DNA from: Bacteroidota bacterium
GTDB taxonomy: Bacteria > Bacteroidota > Bacteroidia > JABEUT01
DNA length: 41,954 nt
Reading direction: 5' to 3'
Assembly (NCBI GenBank): GCA_013285655.1
Contig: JABDHI010000021.1
Coordinates: 1 to 41,954, forward strand
Under the pieces are notes generated by a model, which had not been told where the DNA came from, made no database searches, and saw nothing but the letters and a program-made list of their open reading frames with translations. Shown here piece by piece: positions 8,206 to 16,025 of the stretch. Made by a program: the position numbers and the translations under genes. Every line of letters starts with the position of its first letter. Within the stretch, counting starts at the first letter, position 1.

Positions 8206-9444
8206 TCAATTCACTTTAACAATCTTTTGTACCGCATGAGTGTTCTCCGTTTGTAAATTTAAAAAATAAACTCCCGCCGGGTAGCCGCTCAGGTTAAGTG
8301 CATAGCTCATGCTTGGGTGCCAGTTAACAAAGCTTTGCATCTTTTGCCCTTGTGAATTATACAATACAGCAGTAATGTTATTGTCGCTGCTCGGGTCAAT
8401 ATATATGTAAGTATAATCTTGGGTTGGGTTAGGTTCAATTGTACTGGTAATGTTTTTTGTTACTTCATTAATACCAGTTGGGGTATATACCACTGTGCCA
8501 CCCGGAGGTGTAACGTGTCCTCCACCAGGGCCTGTATTGCCTGATGCAATTTTACCATAGTAAGTATAACCCAATACATAAGGGTAAACCGGTGTTTGTT
8601 TAGCATCAATAGTTACAAAGTATGCGTATGTACCGCTTGGATATTCAGGCGTTACACAAAATCTGCCATTATGTGAATCCAGGTCACCTGAGCTCGCTAT
8701 GTAAGAATAATCTTCCAGAAAATCGCCAATAGGGTAGGTAGAACTAACTGCGGGGCCTTGCTTAGCTACTGTACATACAGTACCATTAGGCAGGGTATCG
8801 CGGTTAACCATTTTACGTAATTGGTAAGATGGTGTCATACGTTTAATAGCACTTGATGAATTGGTTGGGTTTGAATAACCATAGGCGCCATAAATAGGAT
8901 AACCATCAAATGCATAACCAATAATTGGCGAGTGGGTAGTGCTGTCTTTATCGTTATACAAGCAGGTTGGGTTAACGTGGTGGTGGTAGCAACCACTTTG
9001 GTCGGGGTGGCCAAGGCAATTGTCGAAGCTCACACCCTCAAAGTAATATGCATTGCGGTGCCATGTTCCATCATTGTTATAGGTCATAGCATCACTCGCA
9101 TTATATGCCGCTACTCCATTGCTCCATACCGCCATTTGCCCAAGGCCTACAGAATCAGCAGTGCCGGTATTTTGCACCGGGTTACGCGGAATTTTGAAAA
9201 CAAAATTCTGGTTCTTAGGTATGTTAGGGTTGCCTGTCCATGGCCCGATGCTATAACCCGGTATACATGTACAACTTATATATACATAGTTGCTGTCGAA
9301 CTGATCGACCTGTACATTACTTTCTATACCGGCATAGCCTGTGGCACCAGTGGTATTAACTATCCATGAACTGATTACGGGTATTTGTGCAAACGCTGTT
9401 TGCATTCCGGCAGCGAGGATAATAGTGGCAATTAATTTTTTCAT
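8206..9444 (-). CDS. YHYH-domain exported protein with T9SS sorting domain
   Basis: 412 residues: signal peptide 1-19 (ends TAFAQ). The YHYH domain covers about 100-300, with CLGHPDQSGCYHHHVNP (His at 154-156) followed by IIGYAFDGYPIYGAYGY. A type A T9SS domain starts at about 330 (GINEVTKN) and ends AVQKIVKVN. The biochemical role of YHYH proteins is unknown; the His- and Cys-rich core suggests metal binding. It lies upstream of the sulfotransferase, MbnP and peroxidase genes, all exported, on the same strand, but with gaps of 84-104 bp, so one operon is not certain. Confidence 0.8.
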   Translation of the reverse strand: MKKLIATIILAAGMQTAFAQIPVISSWIVNTTGATGYAGIESNVQVDQFDSNYVYISCTCIPGYSIGPWTGNPNIPKNQNFVFKIPRNPVQNTGTADSVGLGQMAVWSNGVAAYNASDAMTYNNDGTWHRNAYYFEGVSFDNCLGHPDQSGCYHHHVNPTCLYNDKDSTTHSPIIGYAFDGYPIYGAYGYSNPTNSSSAIKRMTPSYQLRKMVNRDTLPNGTVCTVAKQGPAVSSTYPIGDFLEDYSYIASSGDLDSHNGRFCVTPEYPSGTYAYFVTIDAKQTPVYPYVLGYTYYGKIASGNTGPGGGHVTPPGGTVVYTPTGINEVTKNITSTIEPNPTQDYTYIYIDPSSDNNITAVLYNSQGQKMQSFVNWHPSMSYALNLSGYPAGVYFLNLQTENTHAVQKIVKVN

Positions 9445-9525
9445 TTGTTTTTGGTTTATATCTATTTGGATGCTGAAGATTTTAAAAACTTGCGGTTGAT
9501 TTTATTATTAATTGCTTTACGTTTT

Positions 9526-9640
9526 ACCCCAAACCCCTAAAGGGGCTTTGAATGAGCGGTCAATGTCTTTTACTTCGGACTTCATTATTCAATATTCGTT
9601 ATTCAGTATTTGTTTTTTTAGCCCCTTTAGGGGCAGGGGT
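9526..9640. repeat. Second copy of the CCCCTAAAGGGG inverted repeat
   Basis: The arms are 9526-9547 (ACCCCAAACCCCTAAAGGGG) and 9620-9640, inverted. Each arm itself contains the palindrome CCCCTAAAGGGG. The arm sequence is nearly that of 451-469. It lies just past the 3' end of the Spy-like gene and may end its transcript. Confidence 0.65.
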
Positions 9641-9645
9641 GAGTG

Positions 9646-10119
9646 TTAACGACGGGGTGGCGGAGGCCCTCCCATCATTCTCAATGCATCTTGTATTACT
9701 TCGTCGAAATGTTTTTGCTGTTCCGGTGTTAGTATAGTGCGCAGTTTGCTAAAATGATAAAAAGTAGCCATTTCAATTTGTTCCTGTGTATGTGCTATTG
9801 AATCGGCGATGCGTTTTACCGCAAATGAGTCAATAGGAGCTTGGTTCATCATATTAAAGAATTGTTCACGCAAACGGTGCCCGTGTTCTTGTATGTCTTC
9901 AACTGCATGATGATGTTCATCGCGCAATACTTCATATTGCTTTACCTGTGCATCATCTAACTTTAGTTCGTGACTTAAGTAACCAAACACATCCGATCCA
10001 TTTGGTCCGCCCGGTGGTCTGCCTCGGTGGCGACTATCAAGCCATAAATATGACATGATACCCAAATTCATAAGGAGTAAAACAATAAGGCCTACTTTTA
10101 AAAAACGTGTATTCTGCAT
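9646..10119 (-). CDS. Spy/CpxP-like periplasmic heavy-metal sensor protein
   Basis: 157 residues. A membrane anchor (about 6-25) leads into a Pro/Arg-rich spacer (HRGRPPGGPNG) and a long helical periplasmic domain with His-rich DEHHHAV and a C-terminal LTPEQQKHFDEV, the LTxxQ-like motif of Spy/CpxP and CnrX-type sensors. The tail is GGPPPPRR. These proteins bind metals or misfolded proteins in the periplasm. It is the last gene of the barrel, sigma, anti-sigma-like operon, 5 bp after the preceding gene, which suggests control of the ECF sigma factor. Confidence 0.75.
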   Translation of the reverse strand: MQNTRFLKVGLIVLLLMNLGIMSYLWLDSRHRGRPPGGPNGSDVFGYLSHELKLDDAQVKQYEVLRDEHHHAVEDIQEHGHRLREQFFNMMNQAPIDSFAVKRIADSIAHTQEQIEMATFYHFSKLRTILTPEQQKHFDEVIQDALRMMGGPPPPRR

Positions 10120-10124
10120 GTGGC

Positions 10125-10409
10125 TTAAAAGTTATTTAAGTACGAAAAATATTCAGTGCTTACCGGGTTACTGCTTACCTGTTCTTTAGTTGATCTGGTA
10201 TAGTGCAACAAGCTAAACACATTAAGGCCAACTAACACGGCAACAAACGCAATTGCCAATCGAACAGTAGCTGGTTTAAATACGCGCCCCTCTGTCCGGC
10301 CTTGCATGCGATGCATTACTTTGTCAAACAGGAAAGGGTTAGCCTTGGCACTATTAATGCCATCGATGCTTTCCAGTGTCTCTTTTACTAAGGATTCTTT
10401 TGGTTCCAT
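10125..10409 (-). CDS. Small single-pass membrane protein, probable anti-sigma factor
   Basis: 94 residues with one membrane helix (about 48-66), a cytoplasmic N-terminal half (SLVKETLESIDGINSAKANPFLF, then VMHRM) and a short periplasmic tail. No named domain is recognised. Its place between an ECF sigma gene and a Spy-like sensor mirrors the order of CnrY-type anti-sigma factors, and the F-L-F-D-K-V N-terminal segment is seen in many Bacteroidota genes at this position. The anti-sigma role is inferred from context. Confidence 0.6.
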   Translation of the reverse strand: MEPKESLVKETLESIDGINSAKANPFLFDKVMHRMQGRTEGRVFKPATVRLAIAFVAVLVGLNVFSLLHYTRSTKEQVSSNPVSTEYFSYLNNF

Positions 10410-10445
10410 ACTTTTTAGATGCTGTGGGTTTTAAAAACTTGCGGG

Positions 10446-11024
10446 TTACTTTTCATTTTTATTGTAATAATCTGCCAATAGCTTTTGCAGGTTTTGCTTC
10501 GCACGGAACAGTAATGATTCAACCGATGATACGGATGTTTTCATTACTTCAGCAACTTCATCATAACTAAGGCCTTCAACTTTATTAAGTATGTAAGCCG
10601 TCTTTTGATTTTCTGCCAGTTGATCTATAGCTGCAAACAATATTGCCGATCGTTCTTTGTTTTCCAACTGCACTCCCGGGTGATAAAAGTGCGGCATATC
10701 GGTTTCCGGTAAAACACTTTCCATACCAAAGAGGCTTTGCACTATGGCAAAACGTTTTTTGCGTTTTTTCTTCCGTAAAAATTCTAATGCTTTTATTACT
10801 GTTATCCTATATATCCAGGTCGATAGTTTTGATTCTCCTTTAAAGTTGTGAATGGAGCGAAATACTTCTATAAATACTTCCTGGGTAATATCTTCAGCAT
10901 CCTCGGTGTTTTGTAAAATACTAATGGAGGTGTTAAACACCTTATCAGCAAATTGCTTTACCAGGTCATTGTAGGCTGATGAATTTCCTTCGCGTAATTG
11001 TTGTATAAGTAATTCTTCGCCCAA
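10446..11024 (-). CDS. ECF-type RNA polymerase sigma factor
   Basis: 192 residues. Region 2 is clear (ADKVFNTSISILQNTEDAED, ITQEVFIEVFRSIHNF, LSTWIYRITVIKALEFLRK), as is region 4 (AENQKTAYILNKVEGLSYDE, VAEVMKTSVSSVESLLFRAK). The start is a TTG at 11024, the only start codon that gives the usual short N-terminus, 10 bp after the stop of the barrel gene. It probably responds to an envelope signal through the two small membrane genes downstream. Confidence 0.9.
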   Translation of the reverse strand: MGEELLIQQLREGNSSAYNDLVKQFADKVFNTSISILQNTEDAEDITQEVFIEVFRSIHNFKGESKLSTWIYRITVIKALEFLRKKKRKKRFAIVQSLFGMESVLPETDMPHFYHPGVQLENKERSAILFAAIDQLAENQKTAYILNKVEGLSYDEVAEVMKTSVSSVESLLFRAKQNLQKLLADYYNKNEK

Positions 11025-11034
11025 ATTAAAAACT

Positions 11035-11736
11035 TTATTGTACAGCTGGTGGTGCTACCGGACCGGCATTGTCGCTGGTAGCGCCTCCGCCAAAGGTAAG
11101 GCCAAGTCTCAACTCAAACGCCATATTATTACCATCGTTCCACGAATTGAAGTAGGGGTAAAAGCCGTTAGTAGGGCTGGCGTTATGTTTAATAGCAGTA
11201 ATGAACGTGTTGCTGTAACGAAGATCGAAGAAAAAGTTAGGAGTAAAATTGTAGTAAAAACCGACGAAAGCATTTGCTTCGAAAGTATTTAGTTCACTAC
11301 TTATATCATAACTTATGGTTTTAACTTCATACGATTGGTAAATAAGTGTACCATAAGTAAGGCCGGCTAACACGCCATATTTATCGCTCACTTTATGGTT
11401 AATGCTAAGGTGTATAGGGTGACGCACTGAAAGCGATATGTCGATATAATTTAAGCGGAACAAGTAAAAATTATTGTTGTTGGTAGTATCAGGTGGTATT
11501 TGGCTGCCACGTTGTACATACGAAATTTCGAGTTGCATTTTAGTTGTATTACTAATATGCGTACTTACCAAGCCGCCTAAAATAAGTCCGCCCTTACGGA
11601 AGGTAGGTATCTCGGTTCCGTTGAATCCCTGCACATCGGTAATGGCAAGGCCGGCTATGGCGCCTACCTTAAACTGTTGGGCACTGGTAACGGTAACCAG
11701 TAGCGTAGCAGAAAAAATTAGTAATATACGTTTCAT
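11035..11736 (-). CDS. PorT-like outer-membrane beta-barrel protein
   Basis: 233 residues: signal peptide 1-19 (VTSAQ), then alternating strands with aromatic ends (KVGAIAGLAITDV, KMQLEISYVQRGSQ, FRLNYIDISLSV, FFFDLRYSNTFI, MAFELRLGLTFGGG). The pattern matches the outer_membrane_beta-barrel/PorT family of Bacteroidota. It is first in the operon with the ECF sigma factor. Its tail is Ala/Pro-rich (PVAPPAVQ). Confidence 0.75.
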   Translation of the reverse strand: MKRILLIFSATLLVTVTSAQQFKVGAIAGLAITDVQGFNGTEIPTFRKGGLILGGLVSTHISNTTKMQLEISYVQRGSQIPPDTTNNNNFYLFRLNYIDISLSVRHPIHLSINHKVSDKYGVLAGLTYGTLIYQSYEVKTISYDISSELNTFEANAFVGFYYNFTPNFFFDLRYSNTFITAIKHNASPTNGFYPYFNSWNDGNNMAFELRLGLTFGGGATSDNAGPVAPPAVQ

Positions 11737-11755
11737 ACACGTTGGGGTGTTTATG

Positions 11756-11763
11756 CAAAGTTA
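11756..11763 (-). promoter_or_regulatory. -7 box (TAACTTTG) of the barrel-sigma-Spy operon
   Basis: TAACTTTG on the minus strand, 19 bp from the ATG at 11736, with a TTG about 16 bp upstream, slightly short of the usual spacing. A vegetative-type promoter suggests the operon has basal expression. Confidence 0.45.
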
Positions 11764-11852
11764 AACGATTAATGGCAGGCAATAATTGCGCTTACTACAT
11801 CGTTTTATTAAAATGTTAAGAAAAATGTTGATAACCTATTAAACCTTCCGGG

Positions 11853-11883
11853 TTGGTTTTAGTCTTAAAATAAACTACATTTG
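11853..11883 (+). promoter_or_regulatory. Promoter upstream of the 33-residue ORF
   Basis: TTG (11853-11855), 20 bp, then TACATTTG (11876-11883): a good Bacteroidota -33/-7 pair. It gives a leader of about 20 nt before the ATG at 11911. Confidence 0.5.
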
Positions 11884-11910
11884 TCGTATCTTATTGACCA
11901 TCCATCTAGA

Positions 11911-12012
11911 ATGAAGACCAAACAAATAATAGGACTATTCGTGTATGTCGCACTGCTATTAGGCTATACGTGTTACCTGGTTATTGAGGCAATAGAAGCT
12001 ATGCAGCAGTAA
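11911..12012 (+). CDS. 33-residue single-helix membrane mini-protein
   Basis: ATG 11911 to TAA 12010-12012. The product has a basic start (MKTKQ), one hydrophobic helix of about 20 residues (IIGLFVYVALLLGYTCYLVI) and an acidic end (EAIEAMQQ). A well-formed promoter lies just upstream and uppP begins 41 bp downstream. No family is recognised. It could also be untranslated leader; the positive-inside topology and the promoter favour a real peptide. Confidence 0.4.
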   Translation: MKTKQIIGLFVYVALLLGYTCYLVIEAIEAMQQ

Positions 12013-12022
12013 GGCCTTTTGT

Positions 12023-12030
12023 TAGCTTTG
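12023..12030 (+). promoter_or_regulatory. -7 box (TAGCTTTG) of uppP
   Basis: A TAnnTTTG match 23 bp before the uppP ATG. No clear -33 element, so read-through from the promoter at 11853 may also serve uppP. Confidence 0.35.
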
Positions 12031-12053
12031 CCACGAATAACTAAAAACACTGT

Positions 12054-12863
12054 ATGTCTATAATTCAGGCTATTATTCTGGGCATTATTGAAGGTATAAC
12101 CGAATTTCTTCCCATCTCATCTACGGGCCACATGGTCATAGCATCCTCATTCATGGGTATTGCCGAAGATCCGTTTACCAAACTATTTACCGTAGCCATA
12201 CAGCTAGGGGCTATATTGGCCGTTGTTGCCCTTTACTGGAAACGCTTTTTACAGAGTTTCAATTTCTATACCAAATTGTTAGTTGCTTTTTTGCCAGCCG
12301 GCCTTATTGGCTTGGCTTGCAATAAATTAATCGACAGGATGCTGGGATTCCCTATGGTAGTGGGTATTAGCCTGTTTGTAGGTGGTATAATATTGCTTTT
12401 TGTAGATAAATGGTTCGAAAAAACAGAGAACGGTCCTAACAGGGAAGTAAATTATGCAGAAGCATTAAAGATCGGTTTCTTTCAGGTTATATCAATGATT
12501 CCCGGTATATCGCGTTCGGCAGTCACCATTATAGGTGGTTTGGCACAAAAACTTAACCGTAAAAATGCGGTAGAATTTTCTTTCTTTTTAGCAGTGCCAA
12601 CCATGTTTGCTGCAACCGGTTACAAGCTTTTTGAATATTGGCACAAGTTTAAAAAGGGCGAAGGCCCCGGCCTTAATATGCATGATGCCAAATTGTTGCT
12701 TTTAGGCAATGCTATTGCCTTTGTGGTTGCGTTAATAGCAATCCGCACTTTTATTGCTTTTTTAACAAAGCATGGCTTTAAAGCTTTTGGTTATTACCGT
12801 ATACTGGCGGGCTTGCTGGTTATAATACTGGTAATAGCTAAGTTCCACATTTCCATGGTGTAA
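12054..12863 (+). CDS. uppP: Undecaprenyl-diphosphate phosphatase
   Basis: 269 residues, full length, with about eight membrane helices. Both catalytic signatures are present: EGITEFLPISSTGH (13-26), which holds the active-site Glu and Ser, and PGISRS (150-155), which holds the catalytic Arg. The enzyme removes a phosphate from undecaprenyl pyrophosphate to recycle the lipid carrier for peptidoglycan and other cell-wall glycans; overexpression gives bacitracin resistance in characterised relatives. Confidence 0.97.
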   Translation: MSIIQAIILGIIEGITEFLPISSTGHMVIASSFMGIAEDPFTKLFTVAIQLGAILAVVALYWKRFLQSFNFYTKLLVAFLPAGLIGLACNKLIDRMLGFPMVVGISLFVGGIILLFVDKWFEKTENGPNREVNYAEALKIGFFQVISMIPGISRSAVTIIGGLAQKLNRKNAVEFSFFLAVPTMFAATGYKLFEYWHKFKKGEGPGLNMHDAKLLLLGNAIAFVVALIAIRTFIAFLTKHGFKAFGYYRILAGLLVIILVIAKFHISMV

Positions 12864-13000
12864 TCATTGCAAGTTGGCTGTCTCAATCTAAACCTAAATC
12901 AATACTTAAATCGGTTTAGGTCAAAACACTGATTCACAGGCGGTATATTTCAGTATACCTATAATTTATTCTGTTTCAACAAAAAAAAGAGCTCTAATAA

Positions 13001-13032
13001 TTTGGAAATGGGGCGGTTATCGCCTATATTTA
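13001..13032 (+). promoter_or_regulatory. Promoter of the 641-residue T9SS gene
   Basis: TTTG (13001-13004), 20 bp, TATATTTA (13025-13032; last base differs from consensus), 22 bp before the ATG. Two small hairpins precede it: CTAAACC/GGTTTAG (12888-12919) and GGTATA/TATACC (12942-12959); neither has a T-run, so they are not clear terminators. Confidence 0.5.
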
Positions 13033-13054
13033 CTTAAAATAATATCCCTTTACT

Positions 13055-14980
13055 ATGAAAAAAATACTTTTAATGGGCATAGGAGTGATTGCAACATCAG
13101 TCCTTTTTGCTCAAACCGAAGTGCACAATGCTAACGGATCACACTACAAACAGTGTGTAAGGTTTGCAGAAACTGAGCCACTTTGGAAAATAGCCCAGGA
13201 AAATCCGGGTTATGAACATTTTGCCAGCCCAAAATTATCCAGCGATGATGATTCTCACACAAGGCCAGGCCAAGCAAGTATAGACCCTAGTGCAGCTGTT
13301 CCTGACGGAGCCTTGCAAAAGGAAGCGGGTACTGTAGCTAACAATGGCCCTACTTTAGCCTTCGACGGCGCTAAAGGACAAGGTTACGTGCCACTTGACC
13401 CAAATGGGATGATCGGTTCGAACTACTATGTTCAAACTATCAATTCTACCTATGCTGTATGGAACAAGAACGGAACTGCTAAATTAGCTGAAACAGACTT
13501 TAAAAAACTGTTTGGCTCATTTACAAGCGATGACGGTGATCCTGTAACTATGTATGATAAATTTGCTGACCGTTGGGTAATTACCGAGTTTCAGGCAGGT
13601 AAGAACAGTAATATCGACACTATGATGTTTGCTGTTTCTCAAACCAACGATCCTACAGGTAAATTCTATTTGTATTATTTCTGTTACGATGCTACTGAAA
13701 CATCTGACTATCCTAAATATAGTATTTGGGCAGATGGTTACTACCAAACCTGTAATTGTTCACCAAACGACTACGTTGTGGTGTATGATAGAACAAGTAT
13801 GCTTGCCGGTGTAAAAACTGCAGGGTATATTGCAATCCCTTATACCAATAGCCCTTTTAATAATAATTGTGGTGGTGGTTTTTATTGTCCGCAAACATTA
13901 GATGCCGATGGTACACTTCCTCCATATGGTTCACCTTGTTATTTGTTCGACTTTCAGGATCCTAACTGGGGTAGCAGTTGCGCAACAACTAATGCAATAA
14001 GAGCTTTTAAAGTATCGGTTAACTGGACTTCGAAGACGGGTTCTGTTACTCTGGCGCAAACACTTACCACTACTGCTTTTAATTCAACATTCCCAGCAGA
14101 TGCCAGTAACTATCGCCACGATATTGACCAACCCGGTAAAGCTAATTATGCCAGTCTTGACGTGAGTGATGGTTTTTTTGCTTACCGTATTCCATATATG
14201 AGGTGGACAAACTATAATGCTGCAGTAATGTGCAATGTGGTAAATATTGGTACCAACCCTACCTCAAAAAGTACTATGGCTGGTGTAAGATGGTATGAGT
14301 TACGCCAGGATACTACAACAAAAAATTGGAGCGTTTACCAACAAGGTACATATGCACCCAGTGATAACATTAGCAGATGGGATCCAGCAATTGCAATGGA
14401 CCAAAACGGTAGTATTGCACTTCAATATACAGTAAGTGATCCTGTTTCAGTTTACCCGGGGTTACGCTATACTGGCCGCACATCATGCGATCCATTAGGT
14501 ACCATGACATTGGCTGAAGGAGTTGCTGCTACAGGGAATGCTGTTGCAAATACATCACAACGTTGGGGTGATTATTCACACCTTTCAGTAGATCCTACTG
14601 ATGGTATTACCTTCTGGGGTACAAGCATGTATGCTAATAGCAGTGTATCAGGTAGCGCCATTATAAGCAGAATTTACAATTTTCAAATACCTAAGTGTAT
14701 AACTACCGGTATTGAAAATGTAGGTCTTCCGCAAGTTGAATTAACAGCTTACCAATCGGGTAGTATGCTTAATGTAAAAGCTATCAAGCTTCCTGATAAC
14801 AAAAGCGTAGCTGTTGAGCTATTTAATATTGAAGGTAAGCGTATTGCTGTTGAAAATATGACTCCGGGTTCAGATGTAGTTGAAACAAGTTTCAATGTTT
14901 CTGCACTTGCTAAAGGCATATATTTTGTGAGAATAGGTAACGACGAATACCAACGTGTGGTAAAGGTTCCTATTAACTAA
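13055..14980 (+). CDS. Secreted T9SS type A sorting-domain protein of unknown function
   Basis: 641 residues: signal peptide 1-20 (SVLFAQ), a long Asp/Asn/Tyr-rich body, and a T9SS type A domain from about 560 (ELTAYQSGSMLNVKA) ending YQRVVKVPIN. The body contains propeller-like lines such as YDKFADRWVITEF, MFAVSQTNDPTG and WGDYSHLSVDPTDG, which resemble secreted Bacteroidota proteins of unknown role that carry repeated Tyr/Trp-Asp blades. Six or more cysteines (CNCS, CGGGFYC) suggest disulfides. The gene has its own promoter and a strong terminator. Confidence 0.75.
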   Translation: MKKILLMGIGVIATSVLFAQTEVHNANGSHYKQCVRFAETEPLWKIAQENPGYEHFASPKLSSDDDSHTRPGQASIDPSAAVPDGALQKEAGTVANNGPTLAFDGAKGQGYVPLDPNGMIGSNYYVQTINSTYAVWNKNGTAKLAETDFKKLFGSFTSDDGDPVTMYDKFADRWVITEFQAGKNSNIDTMMFAVSQTNDPTGKFYLYYFCYDATETSDYPKYSIWADGYYQTCNCSPNDYVVVYDRTSMLAGVKTAGYIAIPYTNSPFNNNCGGGFYCPQTLDADGTLPPYGSPCYLFDFQDPNWGSSCATTNAIRAFKVSVNWTSKTGSVTLAQTLTTTAFNSTFPADASNYRHDIDQPGKANYASLDVSDGFFAYRIPYMRWTNYNAAVMCNVVNIGTNPTSKSTMAGVRWYELRQDTTTKNWSVYQQGTYAPSDNISRWDPAIAMDQNGSIALQYTVSDPVSVYPGLRYTGRTSCDPLGTMTLAEGVAATGNAVANTSQRWGDYSHLSVDPTDGITFWGTSMYANSSVSGSAIISRIYNFQIPKCITTGIENVGLPQVELTAYQSGSMLNVKAIKLPDNKSVAVELFNIEGKRIAVENMTPGSDVVETSFNVSALAKGIYFVRIGNDEYQRVVKVPIN

Positions 14981-15001
14981 ACGAAAGAAATTGTTGTTTT
15001 T

Positions 15002-15031
15002 AAAAAGGCCCGCAGTATTGCGGGCCTTTTT
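15002..15031. terminator. Bidirectional rho-independent terminator
   Basis: Stem GGCCCGCA (15007-15014) / TGCGGGCC (15019-15026), loop GTAT, flanked by A5 on the left and T5 on the right, so it can stop transcription from both strands. It lies between the T9SS gene (+) and the phosphatase gene (-). Confidence 0.9.
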
Positions 15032-15036
15032 ATTTG

Positions 15037-15372
15037 TTATCCGCAATATTCATCCATATATGGCCCTGCGGTTTCCTTTATTCTGTCTATCAGTTCGGGC
15101 GCCATTAATTGGTACTTATCAGCTATGTTAAGGATTATGATATCCTTTTCCAAAGTCTCCAAAGGAAATCGTTCCACTAACCTTTCTTTGTTCTCTTTTT
15201 CCATTGCAAATATTACATCGGCCCACAAAACCAATTTTGCACTAAGATGAATACGGGCATTAGCCTCTGTACCTGCTGATTTAACAACAGTGTTAAGTCG
15301 GCCTTTGTAAATGGTTTCGGCCGTAGGGCTGCGCGATTCGTTGAGGCTGCATATAAATAGTACGTTTGGCAT
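15037..15372 (-). CDS. Low-molecular-weight protein tyrosine phosphatase-like protein (COG4551 type)
   Basis: 111 residues. The P-loop CSLNESRS (C8, R14, S15) has the CX5R(S/T) spacing of cysteine phosphatases, followed by PTAE as in the LMW-PTP fold. The protein is shorter than classic LMW-PTPs (about 150) and matches the short predicted phosphatase family COG4551. A D-P general-acid loop near the C-terminus of classic enzymes is not evident. It follows the methyltransferase gene by 5 bp, so the two are probably cotranscribed. Confidence 0.8.
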   Translation of the reverse strand: MPNVLFICSLNESRSPTAETIYKGRLNTVVKSAGTEANARIHLSAKLVLWADVIFAMEKENKERLVERFPLETLEKDIIILNIADKYQLMAPELIDRIKETAGPYMDEYCG

Positions 15373-15377
15373 AAGGC

Positions 15378-16010
15378 TTATTTTTCAAGCCAAATATAAG
15401 CACGTTTGCTTGGGTGCTCCACATCGGGGTAAGGATATCTTTCAATTGCGTCAATAATTCTAAATCCGCATTCCTTAACAAGTTTTAAAATATTCTCTGT
15501 TTCGAAAAAATAAAAATCAATATTTACCTGAGCCTCCATAAAGGTGTCGAGATGTATCGTTTCATTACCAATGTGAAATGAAAACAGAAATTGCCCGCCA
15601 TCTTTCAGTACTCTTTTTATCTCACTAAAGGTTTTTTTTAATTCAACCTCGGTAAAATGGACAATTGAATAAAATGCAACTGCCGAACCAAAAGTGCTGT
15701 CTGTATATGAGAGATCAAGCATATCCGCCACTTCAAACTGAATGTTGGGATTAAGTTGCCTGGCCTTTTCAATCATCCCTACCGATATATCTGTGCCAAT
15801 ATTATTTGTAATGCCGGCTTCGTATAAATAGTTGGTTGTTTGGCCGGGGCCGCAACCTAAGTCAATCATCTTGCCTTTGTCTTTATTCTCTTTAGCAAAC
15901 TGACTTAGTATAAGCCGGTCGAAAGGTTTCTGGTCAAGTTCGTTGAATAAATTCAAAGCATAGCTATCAGCCGTTTTGTTATAACAATCTATTACCTGCT
16001 CTCGTTGCAT
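15378..16010 (-). CDS. Class I SAM-dependent methyltransferase
   Basis: 210 residues. Motif I is MIDLGCGPGQTTNYL at about 48-62; GTDIS marks strand 2, FEVADMLDL strand 3, and the motif IV/post-motif region is AVAFYSIVHF. It resembles the UbiE/Methyltransf_25 group, but the substrate is unknown. Cotranscribed with the phosphatase downstream and 15 bp after the glycosyltransferase stop. Confidence 0.85.
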   Translation of the reverse strand: MQREQVIDCYNKTADSYALNLFNELDQKPFDRLILSQFAKENKDKGKMIDLGCGPGQTTNYLYEAGITNNIGTDISVGMIEKARQLNPNIQFEVADMLDLSYTDSTFGSAVAFYSIVHFTEVELKKTFSEIKRVLKDGGQFLFSFHIGNETIHLDTFMEAQVNIDFYFFETENILKLVKECGFRIIDAIERYPYPDVEHPSKRAYIWLEK

Positions 16011-16025
16011 GCTTTGCCCGCTGAA

